In this document: positions 53,252-64,000 of the stretch, one piece after another
How positions within the stretch are numbered: position 1 is the first letter of the stretch
Layout of the letters: each line of letters starts with the position of its first letter
Assembly: GCA_944548615.1 (NCBI GenBank)
Contig: OX155951.1
Location: forward strand, 36,732,709-36,796,708
From: Micropterix aruncella
Lineage: Eukaryota > Arthropoda > Insecta > Lepidoptera > Micropterigidae
Length of the DNA stretch: 64,000 bases
Reading direction: 5' to 3'
The notes under the pieces: generated by a model
Told to the model about the DNA's origin: nothing
Seen by the model: only the letters and a program-made list of their open reading frames with translations
Databases searched by the model: none
Made by a program: the position numbers and the translations under genes

Positions 53252-56182
53252 TTAATTTTGCCTATTGAGACCGGAACCTTTGCAAGCGCCTAAAATATAA
53301 ATATAAGCCAATTCCCAAGATTTGACGTCCCTTTCTTTTGCATTATCCCCAAGGCATTTTATTATTTTAACTTTAAAACATTGATCAAAAGATAAATTAT
53401 GCGCCCTGGCATGCAAAGATATTGGGAGTTGGCTTTCATTTCCTACACTAGCCCTATGATTATTTAGTCTAATATTAAGTGGTGTTGTTGTTTCACCGAT
53501 ATAAAAGGCATCACAAGTCCTGCACAGAAGTTGATATACTATATTTTTTGAAATACAACTGCAATGAAAGGGAACCCTGTAACTATTAGTAGTATTTGGA
53601 CTGGTAAAAAAAGGACTTAGATCTAACAGAGGACAAGTTTTACAACGTGGACGACCACAAGGTTGAGGCCCAAAAGTATTATTACCAATAGAGAAATTTT
53701 GATTATTTTTTGTTTTGTTTAATATTGATCTAATATTAGGTGGTCTGCGGAAAGATAAAATTGGCGGTGAATCTAAGAGATCCTTAGTGGATGCATCATT
53801 AGAAATGATGGGGAATAAATCAGATAATATATCTCGCAGTTTCTCAACACCAGGAAAATAAGTGGTGCTAAGAAAGATTTTATTATTATTATTATTTTTA
53901 TTTGAAGAAATTTTAGGTTTTGGTATATATTTTACTTCAGAGTTTAGAATATGTTTATCCAATAGAGGAGCAGGGTATTTTCTTTCAAGAAGAGATTGCT
54001 TTAGATTATTGAGATATTTATCTAAATTTTCTTTGTTGTTAACTAAACGGTGTCCGCGAATGGACATTGAATAGGGAATGGATCTCTTGGTGTGAAATGG
54101 ATGACAGCTATCAAAGTGTAAATACTGTTCTTTATTTGTAGGTTTTATATGAATCGCGGTTTTAATTTTACCTTCGGAAATTGTTAAATCAACATCTAAG
54201 AAAGTAATTTGTGATTTAGAAATGGTATGAGTGAAATTCAAAGGGCCAAAATTATTTAGGTCGTCAAGAAAGGTTGTTAGAGTAGTTTGTCCGTGTGGCC
54301 AAATCATTACTATGTCGTCAATAAATCTATACCATAATATGGGTTTTAAATTTTGCGTTTGAAGAAAATTTTGCTCGAATAATCCCATGAAAAGGTTGGC
54401 ATACGAAGGAGCCATTCGCGTGCCCATAGCAGTCCCTTTAATTTGAAGATAAAATTCATCTTCAAAGGAGAAAGCATTACACGTTAAGACAAACTCGGCT
54501 AATTTGCAAAGAAAATCCGTAGAAGGTATTTGAGGATGAGGTCTCTCATCAAGAAAATAAGAAATGGCTTCCAATCCTAAATTATGAGGAATATTGGTAT
54601 ACAGGGATATGGCGTCAATAGTAACAAATAATAGGTCGTCTGACTTTGGAATTACAGTATTCTTTAAAATATCAATAAAATGATAGCTGTCTTTGATATG
54701 AGAATTTAGATTTTTCACAAAAGGTTGTAAAAAATAATCTACAAAAGCCGAAATTCTTTCTGTCGGAGAGTTAAAGCTTGCGACTATTGGTCGTCCAGGA
54801 TTATTAGGCTTGTGAATTTTAGGTAATAGGTAAAAATTTGGAGTTCTGATAGGATCAGGAATTAAAGTTTTAACATCTTCGTCTGATAATTTTTCATTTG
54901 ATTTATTTTGTTCAATATATTTTTTTATTTTCACTGCAAAATTTTTGTTTGGATCTCTAGATAGTTTTTTATAGAAAGTTTCATCTCTAAGTTGTCTCAA
55001 GCCTTCAGTAACATAGTCAGTTTTGTTAAGTATGACAGTAGTGGAACCTTTATCAGCCGGCAAAATGACGATGCTGGTATCCTTGCTAAGACTCTCAAGA
55101 GCTGCACGTTCATCTACTGACAAGTTTGATGTTGGCTTGAGGCTATTTAGAAAAGATGGCTGTGTTACTTTGTTTAATAAAATAGTAATAAAATTTTCTA
55201 CCGGATGATTTTTTGGTAATGGAGGGGGTTCTTTATTGGAGTGTGGACGAAATTGAGCTAGTGCATTGTGTAATTTAATATTATTATTGTTATTCTTTTG
55301 ATTTGAATGCCAAAATTCGCGCCATCTTAAATTACGACAAAATTTAACAACATCATTACCAAAACTAAAATGGCTCACATTTTGAGTCGGTGTAAAATTT
55401 AGACCTTTAGCTAATACTAAATATTCATTGTGGTTAATTACTTTGGATGACAAGTTTTTAACAGCATTTTTTTCTCTAGGAGATGGACCTTGTATATTAT
55501 TAGAATATGATACTGATGGTGTTATACTGTTATTAATTTGGTTTACTAATGTGGCACGTATTGGTACGGAACCTGATACTAATGGAAATATATTGTTAGT
55601 AATTTGGTTTACTGATAGGGTGTGCATCGGAGAGGAAAGAGTACCTTGGTGAACTGCTGGAATAACATTTCGAAGTGAATTTGAATTCCTTGTTTTGTTA
55701 ACATTGGAATGACTGTAATTTGAAATGGAAACTGGATTCAAAATGTTTCGTGTATTGTTACTTGGGATAATGCAAATTTTCTGAAAGTTCTTTAGTAAAT
55801 TAAGGAACTTTTTATCGTGTTTTAATCTAATATTTCGTAAATCTGTTACAGAATTGTTAACTATTTTATGAGCTTCTTGAAATAAGAAAGGAGAATGTGT
55901 TGTTATCATGTTAACATAAAAACACAGTGAGTTTAAATGTTTATCAACTAAAATTTGATATTCATTTCGCAAAACAGACGTAATTTCCATTGAATACCTT
56001 AAACGGATTGCGGTGAAATCATATTGAATTTCTGTACTAATTGCTGCGAAAGGAAATTTTGGTAATAACCCTTTAGGGCAAATGTTGTTTTCTAAACATT
56101 TAGAAAGAAATTCAACGTGTCCCGTGAATTTAGCTGTCTTAAGTGAATGGTAATTTATTTGGTTTAACCAATGAGTGTACAT
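53252..56182 (-). CDS. Penelope-like reverse transcriptase with GIY-YIG endonuclease
   Basis: 976 codons without interruption; the ATG at 56182 is the first after an upstream TAA about 24 codons earlier. The N-terminal third is Asn/Ser-rich. RT region: LPADKGSTTVILNKTDYV (about 374-391), FYLLPKIHKPNNPGRPIVAS (450-469), VTIDAISLYTNIPH (520-533, first catalytic Asp), IKGTAMGTRMAPSYANLF (581-598), YRFIDDIVMIW (618-628, catalytic Asp pair), then FLDVDL. A linker with CGRPRCKTC (842-850) and CSC (874-876) precedes the endonuclease: CRTCDAFYIGETTTPLNIRL, with YIGET at 894-898 and the following HR. This combination is diagnostic of Penelope-like elements; the Cys-rich linker suggests the Poseidon/Neptune side of the group. 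All catalytic motifs visible are intact, so the protein could be active. Confidence 0.9.
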   Translation of the reverse strand: MYTHWLNQINYHSLKTAKFTGHVEFLSKCLENNICPKGLLPKFPFAAISTEIQYDFTAIRLRYSMEITSVLRNEYQILVDKHLNSLCFYVNMITTHSPFLFQEAHKIVNNSVTDLRNIRLKHDKKFLNLLKNFQKICIIPSNNTRNILNPVSISNYSHSNVNKTRNSNSLRNVIPAVHQGTLSSPMHTLSVNQITNNIFPLVSGSVPIRATLVNQINNSITPSVSYSNNIQGPSPREKNAVKNLSSKVINHNEYLVLAKGLNFTPTQNVSHFSFGNDVVKFCRNLRWREFWHSNQKNNNNNIKLHNALAQFRPHSNKEPPPLPKNHPVENFITILLNKVTQPSFLNSLKPTSNLSVDERAALESLSKDTSIVILPADKGSTTVILNKTDYVTEGLRQLRDETFYKKLSRDPNKNFAVKIKKYIEQNKSNEKLSDEDVKTLIPDPIRTPNFYLLPKIHKPNNPGRPIVASFNSPTERISAFVDYFLQPFVKNLNSHIKDSYHFIDILKNTVIPKSDDLLFVTIDAISLYTNIPHNLGLEAISYFLDERPHPQIPSTDFLCKLAEFVLTCNAFSFEDEFYLQIKGTAMGTRMAPSYANLFMGLFEQNFLQTQNLKPILWYRFIDDIVMIWPHGQTTLTTFLDDLNNFGPLNFTHTISKSQITFLDVDLTISEGKIKTAIHIKPTNKEQYLHFDSCHPFHTKRSIPYSMSIRGHRLVNNKENLDKYLNNLKQSLLERKYPAPLLDKHILNSEVKYIPKPKISSNKNNNNNKIFLSTTYFPGVEKLRDILSDLFPIISNDASTKDLLDSPPILSFRRPPNIRSILNKTKNNQNFSIGNNTFGPQPCGRPRCKTCPLLDLSPFFTSPNTTNSYRVPFHCSCISKNIVYQLLCRTCDAFYIGETTTPLNIRLNNHRASVGNESQLPISLHARAHNLSFDQCFKVKIIKCLGDNAKERDVKSWELAYIYILGACKGSGLNRQN

Positions 56183-56267
56183 AATGGATGTGATTGCAAC
56201 ATAATTAAAATTAGGTAATATTTTAATATTTGATTGTAAATGTGTAAATTATTATTTTTTCAAATTA

Positions 56268-56458
<191 letters not shown>

Positions 56459-56523
56459 TATATACTATACCTATATATATATATGTACTAAAAATAAAGA
56501 CTCCTTTTTTGGGCAGTCGTGTA

Positions 56524-57789
56524 AAAATAATGTATCCTAATATCTGTCGAAATCTAATTGGTTTTTATTGGAGTAGAATGGTGTTTTTCTATAGTTCCGT
56601 ATCCCCGTGAAGAATAATTTTGTAGAGTTTTGCAACTGCTGACAATTCATATTTGATAACCCGGATTTGTGGATTGTAAAGATACGAAGATATAGGCCAG
56701 AGGGCAAAGGAGAAAGACCCCATAATATTGAGAACAAATGAACAAGTCTGTAAAAAAATCAGGTTGCTTCCAAAAGTTTAGGAGTAAAAGCCAAATATAG
56801 TAGGGGAAAGACTTGGTGGACTGTAACACTTTTTTCTCTTTCACCGTATAGGATCGAGGTTCGCTGTCATCCGTATACACAATGTGAGTACGAAACAATT
56901 TTAGAGAAAGTATTACTGCAACAAAGTAGGAAAATAATTATTCCCCTGTCAGAAACGTGCTGGGATTCAGCGAAGGCGGACATGGAGATAGTGTAATTCA
57001 AATACCATTATTATCAGAGTCCCAACCACACCGTCGGGCCAGACAAAATGAACGGTTTTCAAGCGACAAACGCGATCTTTGACCCGGGAACTTCCACTCG
57101 TACATCCACCGGGACCTATACAGGGAGGTCATCTGTATTATATCGTTATTTTTACTCCTGCAATCTAGTAATTACTGAATAATATCACGACGTGATATTT
57201 AAAATATTTAATTGGTTTTTTAAAACCATTTTTATGTAAGGCTGTTCGTGAAAGTGCTTGCATACTGAGGAAAATGTTTAACAAATAAGACAGCTGCTGT
57301 CTAAAACAAAAATATACAAAGCTCTCGAAGAAAACACGCAGCCTTTAGAGTGCGAGTGTCGGAGCATGACGAATCAGTAAAGGAGCAAGAACACTAGTCT
57401 GAGTACAATACGCCTCTTTTGGGAGTCGTTACTGAGACATATCCCTAGATAATTTAGCCTTACTATTCCCGCATTACTGTTGCAATGAAAATATTTTTCC
57501 CAAAACGTAGGGTCTACTGTATATACCTACTCGTATAAGATACTGGCTAGACTGTATATACTCCTATAAGATACTTAAAAAAATAACGATGTTTTTACAT
57601 AAATCTCCTTTCCTTTTCATCCACCCCTTTTCAAACTATTGCGTCCATATATAGATTGCTGTTTATTTTAGTGTGGAACATTCTATTCACATAAAGAGTT
57701 AAAATGAATATAGTTTTTAATTTTTTATTGCAGTCGTCAATATTATTATGCAGTTTAAGTTGGTATCTATTGAGCATTCGTGATTCAGT
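56524..57789. other. No gene seen
   Basis: Mixed to AT-rich unclassified DNA; no family motif on either strand. Near 57515-57570 the word CTGTATATA.CTC.TATAAGATACT occurs twice. Confidence 0.35.
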
Positions 57790-58160
57790 CGACGAGCCTC
57801 TTAAAGGCCCGTGACATCTTCCGCTGGGCAATTGCCCTTTAGTCGACCTTCGTGTGAGCCGGGCCCATTGGCCCGGCTTTATGGATTTGACGTCGCATGG
57901 TTGCGCGACCTGCGACGGTTATCTTTGCGAAGCGCCTGATGGGTCAGGCGTCTTATGGTGTGAGGATGACAGTGGAGTAGGTGAACGTGGCATCTTCTGT
58001 GGCGGTGACAGTTGTGCTGCGATATACGGTGTTAATCGCTGGTGTTAATCACGTTTTTGGGATTTTCGGACCCCCCCCCGTCCCCCATGTCAACAGACGT
58101 AATCAGCGGCCTGACACCCCCCCCCCTCAAGATTACCTAATCAACCGAATTTGTGGAAAA
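57790..58160. repeat. GC-richer block with strong hairpins, unclassified
   Basis: It contains the hairpin AGCCGGGCC-CATT-GGCCCGGCT (57857-57878), the palindrome GGGCAATTGCCC near 57824-57835, paired GTCGAC words, and two C runs (C9 at 58070-58078 and C10 at 58118-58127). It looks like a small repeat or element end cluster; no coding motif is convincing. Confidence 0.4.
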
Positions 58161-59319
58161 GTCAAGAACCTTTAATGTAAATTGTTTGAAGATGGTAAGT
58201 GGAAAAATACATATTGGAATGATTTTAAAAATGTACTTTATTAATTTTAAGTAATTACAAAATCTCAAACTCAGGACAATAGAATCACAACAATCATACA
58301 ATTACTCTGAAGTCAATAAAATTCATTCAAAAAGAAATTGAAATTAAATTAATGACAAAATAAAGTTTGAAATATTAAAGCAACGACGAAAGTCATAATC
58401 AACATAAGAATAAAATTATAATTCCAAAAATTAAAATGCAATAAAGGTTTTAGAGACAACAAACTACAAGAGTTCTAAAAACGAATAAAGGAGCAAATAA
58501 ACTAAACTATGCCGTAAACGAACTAGTCATCATTTACCGCCATCTGCCGTATTTACAAAGCATCACCGTATTCACATAAGGTTGTACAAATATCTAAATA
58601 CAAAATTGTATATAATGCAAATTAATCTAAATGCAATTCGTTCGGGAGATCGAAACAAGATTGTAAAGATGATCACAAGGTGTGGTATAATTAAATGTAG
58701 GCTCACTCAAATTATATAAAAAAATATATAACAAATAAAATTTAGTCTGTTTCCAACATTCAATATATTTACCGGTATCTTCTTTTATATGTTGTGGTAG
58801 CTGTCGTAATAATTTACACTTCTATATACCGTTTGGCGTTGAAATTCTGAAGTGGCAGTAGGTATATCTATTTCTCACTCTGTGATTTCATTTTATGAGT
58901 CAGAAATACAAATAAAATTTAAACAAAAATATCATTGAATTTTAAAAAGTGATCGAAATGGTATAGTGATATATCAGCAAAATTTAGCCCCATGACAGTC
59001 TGAGATAATTAAGAATTACTAAAATAATCATATAGCTCATAACTTCGATGGCAAAGAAACTCGGAAGAATTAACCTGAATTTATCGCATTGATAATAATT
59101 CAAAATTCTAATAATTTATTCATTTAAAAACATTGTGATATGCCCACATAAAGTGCGTAATTATTACTAATTGCAACCTGTACTTATACTAAATTAAAAA
59201 TAGATAGCTTTTCGTTAATAATAATAAAATTATAAGAGCTATCATTTAAAAAATCGTTTAATATATTATTATTTTATTTTTTAATAGGATACAGTATAGG
59301 TGTGTTTAGAGCGCCATCT
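58161..59319. other. No gene seen; AT-rich DNA
   Basis: Low-complexity A/T-rich sequence without recognisable repeat ends. Confidence 0.4.
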
Positions 59320-59489
59320 ATAGTGCACCGCCATACTGCAATATCACGAACGCCGCCATATGAAACGTTAGAGAAGATTAATGGGTTTTAGGAAGTATGA
59401 GTGCCATCTACACGTTGCGTTTCATATTAAAATCCTGGCTGCGAAATCATTGTACCGCTTTGAGCAATCTAACACGCTATATAGGTGAG
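59320..59489 (+). repeat. Dispersed repeat, copy 1
   Basis: Blocks GAGTGCCATCTACACGTTGC, GTTTCATATTAAAATCCTGG, GAGCAATCTAACACG and CTATATA match in order 63618-63700 (GAGTGCCATATAAATCTTGC, GTTTCAAAGTAAAATCCTAT, AAGCAATAGAATACG, ATATATG). Confidence 0.5.
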
Positions 59490-59820
59490 TTTTGTAGAGC
59501 ATCGTATGTCATAGAACATCCTTGTAGTGGGTGAATCAGTACGACGAAATAAGCATCTTTGATAAGAATTTTGAGAAAACAAAAATATATATTTTTTGTT
59601 TTTGTGTTTTTTGTGTCAAATTTGTAAATCATACCTATTGAAGAAAAGTTTGAGAAGCGATGAGTGCGCTGTCTCTTATATCGCTAATAAACTATATCAG
59701 CGACATTTTACCTACTACTAGATAGCGTATCGTGCTCATAGCTTTTTATACTATTAAAAAAAAAACAAATTAAAAAAATCTAAGCTACTACAAGGATGTC
59801 ACTAATTAAAAACTCACACT
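59490..59820. mobile_element. Decayed relative of the 15411-15737 MITE
   Basis: The right end CTACAAGGATGTCACTAATT AAAAACTCACACTG and the left inner block ACATCCTTGTAGTGGGTGAA TCAGTACGAC correspond to the ends of the 15.4-kb MITE. The left terminal bases are degraded, and the centre holds T- and A-runs. Confidence 0.6.
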
Positions 59821-61200
59821 GTTAATTGGTAATTTCTACGCCCAAAGAGGGGTTTTCGAAATAAAAATAGTTACTTACTTACGTACAAAATTAATTCTAA
59901 AACATGTAGTAATGATAAAACGGAAATTGCTAGACCGATTATGTTGCAAATGTAAATCTGTATATTAATTAAACTATGTTTATGTAAGAATGCCACATAT
60001 CGTCAATTTCTTGTATTTAAATCGTGTGGAAACGCAGGTATTAATGATTTTCTAACATTTGTGATTAACCCATTTTCATTAGACCTCTTACTTTGATTAT
60101 GCGATGTGATGTATGTTAAGGGAGGTACCCCTCTGCAACCAAACGATGATGATGATCCTGAATACAATCGTGGCACAGTAGGTGTGCGTGTTAAAAGAAG
60201 CATTAGGTCGCTTCGAAGACGATATACACACGGCTACGCGGCTGCGGAGAGAATAATGTCGTCAATCGTGCTGAAATGCGGGGTCACGATGTCGCACGAT
60301 TTCGCCCGATCGTAACCGATGATTTTGTTTTGATGGTGCGGCGGAATGTCATTCCAATTGAATTTAACGCCTGAGCTTTGCAGCCGCTCGAAATGACGCT
60401 CATCGCGATAAACAGCCAGACCAAGCTGCGAACGCTCGCTTTCCAGCACGATTAACCAATACAGCTAATGATCAGAGCCAGGGAGTTTTACCATCATCAC
60501 CATCATTCCATATTGTGAAAGATACAATCTGATGTATAATAAACACCACGCTTTTCGTTAATGTCGCTACCGCTATTACCAAAATGGTATGTTGTAACTC
60601 AACGCCGGTATTTTAGACTAAATGAGAAGACAGTCTACTCGCGAGCCGAAAAAATAAGTTATTTAAACAGTAAAAACACATTTTTATAAACAGTTTTTTA
60701 TTAAAATGGTCTGGTCCCGAGCCAACCCTGGGTGCAGAAGTCATGTCATACTGGAACTTAGATCGGGCTATCATAATTTAATGCTATACAGAATGTCGTG
60801 TTTGTGCTGTTCACTGTGGAGGAGTCCCCTCGTTTATGCTGTTGTCGGTTAAGGAGTTCCTTCGTTTGAAGCCAGCCCTGGGTGCAGCAGCCCAGCCCTA
60901 TCACTGTGCTGTTGACCGTCGAAGAGTATCCTCGTCGGGAGCCGATGCTGAGTATAGAATCAGATCATGCTTAATATAAAAATGCATTGTCGTCGGAACT
61001 GAACCAATATGTAAAATTTTATCTTCATAATAAGAGGAAGGGTTTCTAATTCGCTTACAAGAGTTGACTTATAAAAACTAACAAACATTGCAAGGTAAAT
61101 AAAAGCTTGTAAAAAAAAAGATGGAAGTTTAATTCAAACTGTCAAACTCACGGAGTTTCTTTCCCTGAAAGTCTCGGATGCACAGCCCTGCGTCCAGATA
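59821..61200. other. No confirmed gene; degenerate short tandem repeat at 60690-60960
   Basis: At 60690-60960 a motif of the type GTGCTGTT...GT.GA.GAGT.CC.TCGT is seen about three times, interleaved with GAGCCAACCCTGGGTGCAG and AGCCAGCCCTGGGTGCAGCA. At 60106-60450 a more balanced patch has open frames on both strands (for example DDDDPEYNRGTVGVRVKRSI) but no family I can name. Confidence 0.4.
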
Positions 61201-61214
61201 TAACTCTTTACTCT

Positions 61215-61517
61215 CTATCTCGGAAGATAGTCCTTATCGTTCCATGGGAATCAAATATCCCAAAAGACCACGAGTACAAATTAAATAAATACCATGACCT
61301 CGCAAATGCCGTCACCCGGAACGGCTTCACTGTTCACCTTCACGCGGTGGAAGTAGGCGCTCGTGGCCTGCCAGCTAAATCTTTGTTTCACCTTTTTAAA
61401 GATCTTGGTCTCTCCAGGAAAATAATCAACTCCTTTCTAGAGAAATTATCTAAAACCGCGATTTCTGCATCTCAAATTCTATGGCTTCGAAGGGGGAGTG
61501 AATGGGTGGAAAGGTGA
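61215..61517 (+). pseudogene. Retroelement C-terminal fragment with restriction-endonuclease-like wording
   Basis: The open frame reads VLIVPWESNIPKDHEYKLNK, YHDLANAVTRNGFTVHLHAV, EVGARGLPAKSLFHLFKDLG, LSRKIINSF and ILWLRRGSEWVER, then stops at 61515-61517. A VPWE(D/S)...KYxDL...VEVGxRG pattern at the end of a retroelement ORF is known to me from RT-bearing elements, where it resembles a PD-(D/E)XK-type endonuclease region. The RT itself is absent, so this is a 5'-truncated copy. A short GC-rich 3' end follows to about 61600. The clade is uncertain. Confidence 0.5.
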
Positions 61518-61600
61518 ACGCTCACATGTGGCAAGACAGCTGTCCTAAACCTACCACCGCCGGTCGTAAGTCCGGAATCCACCCTTCACCTCCCAGAAGT

Positions 61601-62393
61601 GTAATAATTATATATGATGGGCCCGACTTTTGGTCGGTGAATTCCATGGCAGCTCCGTTTGTATTTTATTTATTTAGTGATAAATTGCATATTTTCAAAT
61701 AATGTATCATCTCTATTTGAATCTTGTATTTGTATGACATTTTTAAGTGTATTTTTAATTAGAGTAATTATTTTTGACAATTTTGTTCCTTTTAATTATT
61801 TGAAAGAATTTGATATTGTGTTTATTATGATCAAGACGATTATTTTTGAAATTTATTACTTTTTAATAATTTCTGAGAATATTTATAATTGATTGCACTT
61901 TTTAATAAAATGGTTGACCATTTTATTACATTTTTGTATTTTAAGAATAGTTGATTTTCACTGCAATAATATTTTTATGAGTGTATATTTTTGCTTTATT
62001 AAATATTTATTCTGCAAACATATACTGAGATATTGCAGCATATCTAAGCACTTATTAATAATGTTATCTGTATTGTTTTTTGTTTTATTCATTTATATTA
62101 AGATCAGTTAGTTATGAAAAGTGTACGCCGAATAAGTAGGGGATATAAGGGTATTACCGTACAGCGGCTATTACCTAACAGAATTATATTGATAAAAGGA
62201 AATATGGGACAATTTTCCGTCTTTGTCTAGCATATTGGTTACATGGCTTTAAGTGCCCTCGCAGACTTTTGAGCCAGTCACATTTGCAGTCTTCTCGTGA
62301 AAGCATCGGTTGAGCTTTGCCTTTAGCCGAAACTGGAAAAAAATACAAAAATAAAGTGATAAATCCACGCACTAAGCACTAAGCACTAGCAGC
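61601..62393. other. No gene seen; AT-rich DNA
   Basis: Hydrophobic short frames at 61660-62110 come from T-rich composition and have no motif. Confidence 0.4.
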
Positions 62394-63244
62394 CTTACCA
62401 ATAAACGAGTTGTAAAATTTATACCTCTGTTATTACTAGGTATAAGAAAATCTGTGACCAATAAACGCGGTATAGCTTACACCACTGATAATCTCGGGTA
62501 TAAGCATGGAATAGTGGTACTGGATTTCCATCCGCACTATAACTCCGCTATACCACCCCTAGGCCAGGTATAACAGCGGTTTAACGGAGTATTAACTTAA
62601 AAATGGCCGACCGGCGTAACAGCTGTTTCAAACTGACAGCCACCTGACAGCCGCGGACGTGGAGCGTCCCGTTCGCGAATCGTGCGCTTTCGTTGTAATA
62701 GCCGTGTTACGACGCCTTTTATACTGCTATGAAATCCTGCGTTTTAGCCGAATAATGGATTTTGTCGACTTGGATGATATGATCGATTTGGATTTATTGG
62801 AAGAAATCAAAATGCGTCGTGATAGGCGACCAAAAATTTTCAAATTTCGATACGACCCATTCGATTTGGATGATAACAATTTTAAAACTAAATATCGTTT
62901 CACTAAGCCATACGCCGCAAGAATCATCGATATCCTGAGAGCTGACCTGCAAAATACCACTATAAATTCGATCTGCATTCGCGTAACAAAACAATGGGCA
63001 CGGGCTTTCTGACAACAAAAAGTGACATTTCATGTGCATTTCATGCCGCTTCAGTTGGCCACACTGCTTCCAAGCGGGCGTTGCCATGCTAGAAATACGA
63101 CTTGTCTTTGGTTTCAGGGAGTAGTTATAATCGCGTTATAACTGATTTATTGGTCACGATTTTACAACTTCGTTATAACTCGGCTATACCGGGTATAACA
63201 ATAACAAGGGTTTAACGCGGTTATAAGATAATTTTATTGGTAAG
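62394..63244 (+). mobile_element. PIF/Harbinger-like element, internally shortened
   Basis: The ends share CTTACCAATAAA in inverted orientation (62394-62405 and about 63233-63244). Subterminal words ACCAATAAAC/ACCAATAAATC, TTGTAAAAT and TATACC recur in both arms. Between them is the start of a Harbinger-type transposase. At about 850 bp it is too short for a complete element, so most of the transposase has been deleted. The target duplication was not clear. Confidence 0.6.
62755..63012 (+). pseudogene. Harbinger-type transposase, N-terminal fragment
   Basis: From ATG 62755: MDFVDLDDMIDLDLLEEIKM RRDRRP, then FRYDPFDLDDNNFKTKYRFT KPYAARIIDILRADLQ and RVTKQWARAF before a stop at 63010-63012. 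Acidic start, DPFDLDD, F(K/R)x(R/K)YRF(T/S)K and LRxDL are the N-terminal pattern of HARBI1-like transposases. The catalytic DDE domain is missing. An upstream in-frame extension to 62659 is possible but lacks family wording. Confidence 0.6.
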
Positions 63245-63910
63245 AGTGTAAGTATTTATCTTATTGTGACTAATCTATGTTTAAGCAGCTTCTTATAGAG
63301 ATAGTTACATATTAGACTACAAAACAATATATAAAACCAAAATAAACATGTATTTCAAAAAATATATTACTAAGGTACTCGCATGGTTCGGGTACATGGT
63401 TCGCATAAATACTACTTTTTTGAATATTTTTAAAAATATATATACGTTGTTAAAAAATCAAACTAGTTGTTACTAGTACAATTGATTTTATAGGACATCA
63501 GGTAGCTCAATGCCATAGTACGTTTTGGCAGTCCTTCCGCGCCGGCGACATGCACATACTGCCGAACCATGGACGCTGAAATATCCAACATAACAAAAGG
63601 TTAATGAATGTTTGGAACTGAGTGCCATATAAATCTTGCGTTTCAAAGTAAAATCCTATTTGTGTATTACGACGTTAAGCAATAGAATACGATATATGTA
63701 TAATCAATGCTACCATCTTTGAAAAAACAGGTATATATAACTATATATAATGCAAACAACTTAAATTCATTCAAAATACTTATTAAGAAGTACCTGCTTG
63801 AAAGGGGTCCAATGTATGCGGAGTCTCAATTGGTCTCGCTAATAATTTAAGTTGTTTTATTAAATTATATATTACTAACTAATATCAAATCTCGTGTATT
63901 ATTTGCTATG
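63245..63910. other. No gene; second copy of the 59.3-kb repeat and a possible LINE tail
   Basis: 63560-63700 matches 59320-59489. At about 63755-63830 a frame reads NLNSFKILIKKYLLERG, which could be the last residues of a LINE ORF2, but there is too little to be sure. Confidence 0.35.
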
Positions 63911-63930
63911 TATATATATATATGTGTAGG

Positions 63931-64000
<70 letters not shown>
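63911..64000. repeat. (AT)n tract running off the window
   Basis: ATATAT with a TGTGTAGGTATG interruption, then pure AT to the last base. Confidence 0.95.

Noticed and set aside
61659..62111. Hydrophobic short frames that could be membrane proteins
   Set aside because: T-rich DNA gives Phe/Leu/Ile-rich frames by chance; no conserved motif or start context.

Overview
This window looks like repeat-dense, intron- or intergenic-type DNA from an insect, most likely a moth or butterfly. The evidence is: two short Helitrons of the lepidopteran type (5' TC, GC-rich 3' hairpin, CTAG end); R1-clade, Jockey-like and Penelope-like retroelements; degenerate TTAGG-like motifs; tRNA-Lys-primed LTR sequence; and an A+T-rich background. 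I recognised no intact host gene. Almost every protein-coding trace belongs to a transposable element, and most are broken.

Layout. 1-2.3 kb: 3' part of a Jockey-like LINE with one frameshift. 3.5-15.7 kb: small elements in AT-rich DNA (two Helitrons, a hAT-type MITE with 8-bp target duplication, a TA-flanked MITE, a GC-rich inverted-repeat element, mariner and LINE fragments). 16.5-27.2 kb: a dispersed inverted-repeat family is split by three head-to-tail R1-clade insertions on the minus strand. All share the junction CTAACTTAAC, which resembles degenerate telomeric repeat. The largest R1 copy lost its reverse transcriptase by internal deletion and was then hit by a complete 3.1-kb MULE with a perfect 9-bp target duplication. 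28.7-29.7 kb: a decayed mariner. 31.2-33.55 kb: about 350-bp inverted repeats enclose a decayed, intron-containing gene that combines FEN/XPG-like nuclease motifs with a CXC cysteine-rich tail; this is the most interesting object here. 37.7-41.1 kb: LINE and Penelope fragments and small repeats.

41.3-56.5 kb is a nest built on long (AT)n tracts. It holds a roughly 600-bp near-perfect palindrome of Penelope-element end sequence, a 200-N assembly gap, a 557-bp unit repeated about three times forward and three times inverted with an exon-like reading frame, an LTR element with two 1,044-bp LTRs (gag and protease but no pol), and a Penelope-like element with an uninterrupted 976-codon RT plus GIY-YIG frame. 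56.5-64 kb: small repeats, the C-terminal fragment of a retroelement endonuclease-like domain, and a truncated PIF/Harbinger element.

No operon or pathway is present. What the sequence records is serial insertion: targets reused by site-preferring elements (R1 at CTAACTTAAC; LTR and Penelope elements in (AT)n), nested hits, and inverted duplication. All alignments were made by eye, so family assignments rest on motifs and ends, not on searches.
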